Assembly: GCA_934700345.1 (NCBI GenBank)
Contig: CAKUXP010000031.1
Location: forward strand, 1-26,184
Direction of reading: 5' to 3'
Origin: an uncultured Fibrobacter sp.
GTDB lineage: Bacteria; Fibrobacterota; Fibrobacteria; Fibrobacterales; Fibrobacteraceae
Length of the DNA stretch: 26,184 nt
Notes under the pieces: model-generated
What the model was told of the DNA's origin: nothing
Seen by the model: only the letters and a program-made list of their open reading frames with translations
Database searches by the model: none
Shown here: positions 22,471 through 26,184 of the stretch, piece after piece
Position numbering within the stretch: the first letter of the stretch is position 1
Layout: every line of letters starts with the position of its first letter
Position numbers and translations under genes: made by a program

Positions 22471-22482
22471 TTTCTGGAAACG

Positions 22483-23037
22483 ATGAACAGCACGTGCCCT
22501 TTTTGCAAATCCGAAACAAAACGCGTCGAACTTTCCCGTCTAGACTTGCGCATTTGCCCGCATTGCCTTGCCACCTTTTTCCCGAGCGACAAGACGATGG
22601 CGTTTCGGCGTGAAGTCTTTGACAAAACGCGGGCGATGTGGCTTTTGGCCTTAGAAAGGCGCCAGGGAGACTGGGTGGAGCCCGATGAATCGGCTGGGTG
22701 CATCGATCACGGAGTAAAGCTTGTTTCGGGGAATCTGCCCGATTACGGATTTCCCGGAAAAGTGGCGACATGCTGCAACATGTTCCAGCTGCCCGCTTCG
22801 GTGATGGCGAAGATTTTGCGTCGGATGTCGGGCACGCTTTCGGATGGAATGCTCGTTTCCGCGAAGAAAAAGCACCACTTCGCCTTTATCGTCCTGCTTT
22901 CAAGGCTTGTGGATAAGATTTTTGGTTCCGGGGATGCCGAAGACGATTCGTTCGAAGCAATTCAGTATAACTTGAAGTTCAAGGAAATTCTCGAAAACGG
23001 TTCGGAGACCGGATGGCAAAACGCATCGCAATCCTGA
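22483..23037 (+). CDS. Zinc-ribbon protein of unknown function
   Basis: A 184-residue protein with an N-terminal zinc ribbon: CPFC (Cys5, Cys8) and CPHC (Cys25, Cys28) followed by ATFFP, similar to the TFIIB-type zinc-ribbon family. The rest is not recognised; it contains further cysteines (73 in AGCIDHG, and 97-98) and an amphipathic region rich in basic and hydrophobic residues, but no membrane segment. It is the first gene of a plus-strand unit and overlaps the next gene by 25 bases. It starts 29 bases from the divergent cnoX start. Possibly a nucleic-acid or protein adaptor; unproven. Confidence 0.82.
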   Translation: MNSTCPFCKSETKRVELSRLDLRICPHCLATFFPSDKTMAFRREVFDKTRAMWLLALERRQGDWVEPDESAGCIDHGVKLVSGNLPDYGFPGKVATCCNMFQLPASVMAKILRRMSGTLSDGMLVSAKKKHHFAFIVLLSRLVDKIFGSGDAEDDSFEAIQYNLKFKEILENGSETGWQNASQS

Positions 23038-23735
23038 GCGTCGCGGTCGTATGCATCTTTATCGCTTATGTACTTGTCCCTAAGCGAGAGTTTTTTATTT
23101 CCGTTTTTCCGTTGCGTACAAATGAAAGCGTCTTCGTCTATGACGACCTGGCGGATGGAGGAACCTCGGTTTCAAAAATGACGGTTTCGGATTCTGCACT
23201 GGATTTTGAATGTACGCTCGGCGCGGATGTTTCCAAGAATGCGTGGTGCGGGATCATCTGGACGTTTGAAGGACGCTCCCCGGCGAAAAACTGGCGATAC
23301 GAAAACTGGAGCCTGGTGGATTCTGTCCTGTTGCGCGTATATTCGGAAACCGCAAGCGAAATCATCGTCAAGGTCTGGACATTCGATCCGGATGTGACCA
23401 ACAGGGATTCGCTCCATACGTTCCGACAGATGCTCAAGGAAGTCCCGCTCGAAAAGGGCGATAACCGGATAGCGATCGCCTTCGATGAGTTTTACGTTCC
23501 CGATTTCTGGTTTGCGCAGACGGGTGCAGACAAGGAACTTGTACAGCGTCACAAGGAACATGTCGCGCGTTTTGAAATCACGCCGGGGTGGAAAGCGAAG
23601 CGCGGCAATCCGATGAAATTTCGGATACTTTCCGTTTCCGCAAAGGGGACGGGGACGATCGAACTTGCCATATTCCTTGTCGTGAGCGTCCTGATAGTTG
23701 TCATCGCACTCGGATTTATCAAGAAGAAAAGATGA
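23013..23735 (+). CDS. Membrane protein, TM - beta domain - TM (paralog 1)
   Basis: A 240-residue protein with a transmembrane segment at each end (about 5-22 and 216-235) and a soluble beta-rich domain between (about 35-210). The N-terminal KR before the helix and the KKKR end suggest both termini are cytoplasmic and the domain is periplasmic. The middle resembles a jelly-roll, galactose-binding/CIA30-like fold (YDDLADGGTS, VDSVLLRVYS, FDEFYVPDFWF), but this is only a shape impression. It overlaps the zinc-ribbon gene by 25 bases and the next gene by 4 (ATGA). It is clearly related to the next protein. Confidence 0.8.
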   Translation: MAKRIAILSVAVVCIFIAYVLVPKREFFISVFPLRTNESVFVYDDLADGGTSVSKMTVSDSALDFECTLGADVSKNAWCGIIWTFEGRSPAKNWRYENWSLVDSVLLRVYSETASEIIVKVWTFDPDVTNRDSLHTFRQMLKEVPLEKGDNRIAIAFDEFYVPDFWFAQTGADKELVQRHKEHVARFEITPGWKAKRGNPMKFRILSVSAKGTGTIELAIFLVVSVLIVVIALGFIKKKR

Positions 23736-24493
23736 AACGGATCGCTTGTCGCTGGACGGTTTTCTATGTAGCAAGCATCGCCGTTCTCGCGGCGGTCTAT
23801 GGGACGTTTCATCGAAAGACCCTTGTCCTGTGGCCTGGAGCCTCCGAGATTCCCCGGATCTATACGGATTCTCGGGAAGGCGGCTTTTCGTCTGCCGGTT
23901 TTCTGGAAAGCGATAGCATCGTCGCCATTTCCGCCTTGTTGAATTCCGGTTTGTACCATCCCTATGCGGGAATCGAGTTCCCCCTTTTGGGCGGTCTAGA
24001 GAGTCTGTCTCTTTCCGGAGTGGATTTTTCGGATATGGATTCTATCGCCATCGAATTCCGTGCGAATGCGGATGTCGCGCTTGTCCTATTTACAAGGGAT
24101 CCGGCGGTTTCTAGGCCAAGCGATGTCCTGAGCTTTCGCCCGCTCCGGATGGATGTTCCCGCGACGCGCTTCTACTCGGAAAAACGTCTCCCGCTTTCGC
24201 TTTTAAGGCCCGGAGAACTTTGGCTGGATATGCACGGGATCGATCATGACGAAAATCTCTACCTCGACGATGTCTTGCTGGTCTCTGTCGAGACGGGGCG
24301 CGGTTCCCTCCTCGGGCTTCCGACGGAAATCGAGATCAGGAAACTGGAATTTTTTGGCACGAACCGTGTACTTATCTGGATATGTCTAGTTATATTGATT
24401 TTGGTAACGGTTCTCTATATCCGGTGTATGGTAAAGTATGGAAAAAAAGTTGCAATCCCAGAAAATGCCGGGCGATGCGTCCGCAAATGTTAA
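23732..24493 (+). CDS. Membrane protein, TM - beta domain - TM (paralog 2)
   Basis: A 253-residue protein with the same build as its upstream neighbour: an N-terminal membrane helix (about 9-26), a beta-rich domain, and a C-terminal helix (about 212-231) with a basic cytoplasmic tail. An open frame continues upstream, but the ATG at 23732 is chosen because it overlaps the previous stop as ATGA and leads straight into the helix. Shared positions with paralog 1 include Y-x-D...GG...DS near the start of the domain, (V/M)DSI/V, and TRDPAVSRPSDVLSFR against TFDPDVTNRDSLHTFR. The function is unknown. Its end overlaps the AI-2E-family gene by 56 bases. Confidence 0.8.
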   Translation: MKRIACRWTVFYVASIAVLAAVYGTFHRKTLVLWPGASEIPRIYTDSREGGFSSAGFLESDSIVAISALLNSGLYHPYAGIEFPLLGGLESLSLSGVDFSDMDSIAIEFRANADVALVLFTRDPAVSRPSDVLSFRPLRMDVPATRFYSEKRLPLSLLRPGELWLDMHGIDHDENLYLDDVLLVSVETGRGSLLGLPTEIEIRKLEFFGTNRVLIWICLVILILVTVLYIRCMVKYGKKVAIPENAGRCVRKC

Positions 24494-25640
24494 ACTGATC
24501 CTCAAGTACGTTTCCATCGTACTCCTGTGTGCCTGTGGCGTTGCCCTGCTCTATTATCTGCGCGGAGTCTTGACGCCTTTTGTCGGAGCGTTTCTCATCG
24601 CTTACATCGTCAATCCGATAGTCGACATGATCGAGGACCGTTGCCGGATATTTCTTCGCCGTCCGAGGTTTCGAAAGTTTCCGAAGGGCCTTGCCCGGGT
24701 TGCCGCTACGGTGATCACGCTCGTGATGATGGCTTCGGCGCTTACTCTCGTATGTCTGATTTTTATTCCCCAGATCAGTGCGGAATTTAGCCGATTCGGG
24801 ACGCTTGTCAAGAATTTCATGGCGGATAGCGCCTGGATCCAGAAGTTCCTTGCGCTGATTCCATCGGATTGGCGCGGTGAAATGGAACATCTCGCTGTCG
24901 GTTCCCAGTTCCTGGAATCCTTGCAGGACATCAGCTTTTGGGAAACGGTCCAGTCAATGATCGCGAAACTTCTACCCGGAGCGATGGGCGTTCTTTCGGG
25001 AACGGCGTCCGTGGCGCTTACTCTGGTGAGTGTCGTCTTTATCGCAATGTACACGACTTTCCTGATGCTTGACATGCCGAAGATTTCCCGGAAGCTCCGC
25101 ATCCTGGTTCCGCTGGATTCCGTCGAAAAGCCGGACCTTCTCCGCAAAACGAATCTTCTGATGAAATCCTATTTCCGCTCTCAAAGCCTTGTCGCCTTTC
25201 TTGTCGGTGTTCTCTACGCTATCGCTTTTGGCATCATCGGGTTTCCGATGGGAATCGTGTTCGGTCTCTTTATCGGGCTCTTGAACATGGTCCCCTATCT
25301 GCAGGTAGCGAGTATGCCGATTGCCCTATTCCTCGGGATCATTTATTCGTTCGACACGGGGCTTCCGTTCTGGGAAGTCGTACTGATTATTGCGGGAATC
25401 TATCTGGTTATCCAGATTATCGAGGATATGTTCATCATCCCGAAAATTGTTGGGACGGAGATGAACTTGCCTCCGGTCCTTATCCTCCTTTCGATTTCCG
25501 TCTGGGGAAAGCTTCTCGGTTTTATCGGGCTTGTCTGTGCGATTCCCTTCACCTGTATCGTCATCGCCATCTTCCAGGAATATGTGGAACACCGCATTTT
25601 TCCCCGCCGCCGCAAGGATTTATCTCCCCCGGATGCGTGA
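24438..25640 (+). CDS. AI-2E/PerM (UPF0118) family membrane protein
   Basis: A 400-residue polytopic membrane protein with about seven to eight hydrophobic segments. N-terminal helices include LLYYLRGVLTPFVGAFLIAY; the middle has a large extramembrane region (about 125-190); and the family signature QIIEDMFIIPKIVG is near the C terminus, before two further helices. Family members have been linked to autoinducer-2 export, Na+/H+ antiport and other transport, so the substrate should not be assumed from the name. The ATG at 24438 overlaps the preceding gene by 56 bases; a second ATG at 24465 is an alternative start. Confidence 0.9.
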   Translation: MEKKLQSQKMPGDASANVKLILKYVSIVLLCACGVALLYYLRGVLTPFVGAFLIAYIVNPIVDMIEDRCRIFLRRPRFRKFPKGLARVAATVITLVMMASALTLVCLIFIPQISAEFSRFGTLVKNFMADSAWIQKFLALIPSDWRGEMEHLAVGSQFLESLQDISFWETVQSMIAKLLPGAMGVLSGTASVALTLVSVVFIAMYTTFLMLDMPKISRKLRILVPLDSVEKPDLLRKTNLLMKSYFRSQSLVAFLVGVLYAIAFGIIGFPMGIVFGLFIGLLNMVPYLQVASMPIALFLGIIYSFDTGLPFWEVVLIIAGIYLVIQIIEDMFIIPKIVGTEMNLPPVLILLSISVWGKLLGFIGLVCAIPFTCIVIAIFQEYVEHRIFPRRRKDLSPPDA

Positions 25641-25688
25641 GAATCCCCACGGAATAAGCTTTTGAACGATTTTTTTTGAGAAAAACTC

Positions 25689-25716
25689 TTGTTTTATGCC
25701 GAAAAAAAGGTATAAT
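25689..25716 (+). promoter_or_regulatory. Promoter of the HU gene
   Basis: A consensus TATAAT (25711-25716) is preceded by TTGTTT (25689-25694) with a 16-base spacer. It lies 40 bases before the HU ATG, and the upstream region is A/T-rich (T8 at 25670-25677). This is the best promoter match in the window and fits the high expression of HU. Confidence 0.7.
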
Positions 25717-25756
25717 AATATCATTGAACCAAAAATTCACTTAGGAGAATCAATCC

Positions 25757-26053
25757 ATGAACAAACAAGAACTCATTGAATTTGTCCAGAAGGCCGCCGG
25801 CATCGAAACGAAAGTTGCCGCGACCGCAGCCGTGAACGCTGTCCTCGACGGTATCACCGAAGGCATCAAGAAGGGCGGTCCTGTTCAGCTCATTGGCTTT
25901 GGAACGTTCAGTGTCAAGGAACGCGCCGCTCGCAAGGGTCGCAATCCGCTCACCGGCGAATCGATCAAGATCAAGGCGACGAAGGTTGTTTCGTTCAAGG
26001 TCGGTTCCGAACTCAAGGCTACCGCCAAGAAGTCCAAGGCCGCCAAGAAGTAA
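25757..26053 (+). CDS. hup: HU-family nucleoid DNA-binding protein
   Basis: A 98-residue HU/IHF-family protein that binds and bends DNA as a dimer. The N-terminal helices (MNKQELIEFVQKAAG), the GFGTFSVKERAARKGRNP saddle and arm with the signature GRNPLTGE (61-68), and the final strand and helix are all intact. A short Lys/Ala-rich tail (about 89-98) extends the usual 90-residue length. AGGAG (25743-25747) precedes the ATG. The gene has its own promoter and a strong terminator, so it is monocistronic. HU is a better match than IHF on the arm sequence. Confidence 0.96.
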   Translation: MNKQELIEFVQKAAGIETKVAATAAVNAVLDGITEGIKKGGPVQLIGFGTFSVKERAARKGRNPLTGESIKIKATKVVSFKVGSELKATAKKSKAAKK

Positions 26054-26077
26054 TTCGGTTTTTGACGAAAGAGAATG

Positions 26078-26100
26078 TCCCGCCATCCGGCGGGATTTTT
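26078..26100 (+). terminator. Rho-independent terminator after HU
   Basis: A perfect 7-bp GC-rich stem (TCCCGCC / GGCGGGA) with a 4-base ATCC loop is followed at once by TTTTT. It starts 24 bases after the HU stop codon. This is the clearest intrinsic terminator in the window. Confidence 0.9.
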
Positions 26101-26122
26101 GCGTTTATTGTGATTCTTCAAA

Positions 26123-26143
26123 ACCACCGGCTAGGCCGGTGGT
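26123..26143 (+). repeat. Perfect 9-bp GC-rich hairpin, possible IS200/IS605-type left end
   Basis: ACCACCGGC and GCCGGTGGT form a perfect 9-bp stem around a 3-base TAG loop. No T-tract follows, so it is not a typical terminator. The 41 bases after it hold no gene, and the window ends in CAAGGA, which could be the ribosome binding site of a gene just outside. A compact hairpin before a transposase start is the layout of IS200/IS605 left ends, but no transposase sequence is in the window, so this reading is tentative. The hairpin itself is certain. Confidence 0.5.
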
Positions 26144-26184
26144 CCGGTTTAGCCTTCTGGCGTTGCGTCCCCGACAAACAAGGA

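Noticed and set aside
24438..25640. Evidence for quorum sensing from the AI-2E family name
   Set aside because: The family is functionally mixed, and no luxS or autoinducer gene is in the window.
25678..25694. Short GAG/CTC inverted repeat before HU as a terminator of the AI-2E-family gene
   Set aside because: The stem is only 3 bp and lies within the HU promoter region, and the T8 run at 25670-25677 has no stable stem before it.
1..26184. CRISPR arrays, tRNA or rRNA genes
   Set aside because: No regularly spaced direct repeats were seen, and the short intergenic spaces hold no tRNA- or rRNA-like sequence on reading by eye.

Overview
The window looks like a chromosomal segment of a Gram-negative bacterium of the Fibrobacterota (Fibrobacter or a close relative). 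This rests on style, not on a database match. The signs are a secreted lipoprotein with a long serine-rich linker after the lipobox, a lipid-anchored M16 peptidase, an MCE/MlaD protein and a Slt-type lytic transglycosylase (so an outer membrane and periplasm), moderate G+C, and many starts without a Shine-Dalgarno sequence. No rRNA, tRNA, CRISPR array or complete mobile element was found. No stretch over 300 bases lacks a gene; the longest gap is about 180 bases.

Layout. (1) 131-3029, minus strand: mnmE (tRNA U34 modification GTPase), a NYN-domain protein with a C-terminal LOTUS-like region, and an arylamine N-acetyltransferase-fold protein. (2) 3168-6392, plus strand: an RNase R that appears to lack one cold-shock domain, then an RgpF-like glycan-synthesis protein 3 bases later. 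(3) 6574-9033, plus strand: a two-gene, AT-rich islet encoding a secreted subtilisin-like protein, in which the catalytic Asp position appears to be Glu, and a Cys/Ser-rich lipoprotein. (4) 9038-22453, minus strand: twelve genes with no gap above 18 bases, read in the order cnoX, M16 peptidase (catalytic), M16 lipoprotein (degenerate), an exported protein of unknown function, trmH, mlaD-like, ptsH, ptsI, slt-like, EamA transporter, prmA, hemE. (5) 22483-25640, plus strand: a zinc-ribbon protein, two tandem paralogous membrane-anchored beta-domain proteins, and an AI-2E/PerM family membrane protein, all overlapping. (6) 25757-26053: an HU DNA-binding protein with its own strong promoter and terminator. 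(7) At the right edge, a GC-rich perfect hairpin resembling the left end of an IS200/IS605-type element; this identification is uncertain.

Most of the window is housekeeping: tRNA modification, RNA decay, protein quality control, PTS phosphotransfer, peptidoglycan remodelling, lipid transport and tetrapyrrole synthesis. The least explained parts are the S8/lipoprotein islet, the tandem TM-beta-TM paralogs downstream of the zinc-ribbon gene, the truncated RNase R architecture, and the repeated placement of a -10-like hexamer 5-7 bases before starts that lack a ribosome binding site, which suggests leaderless messages.
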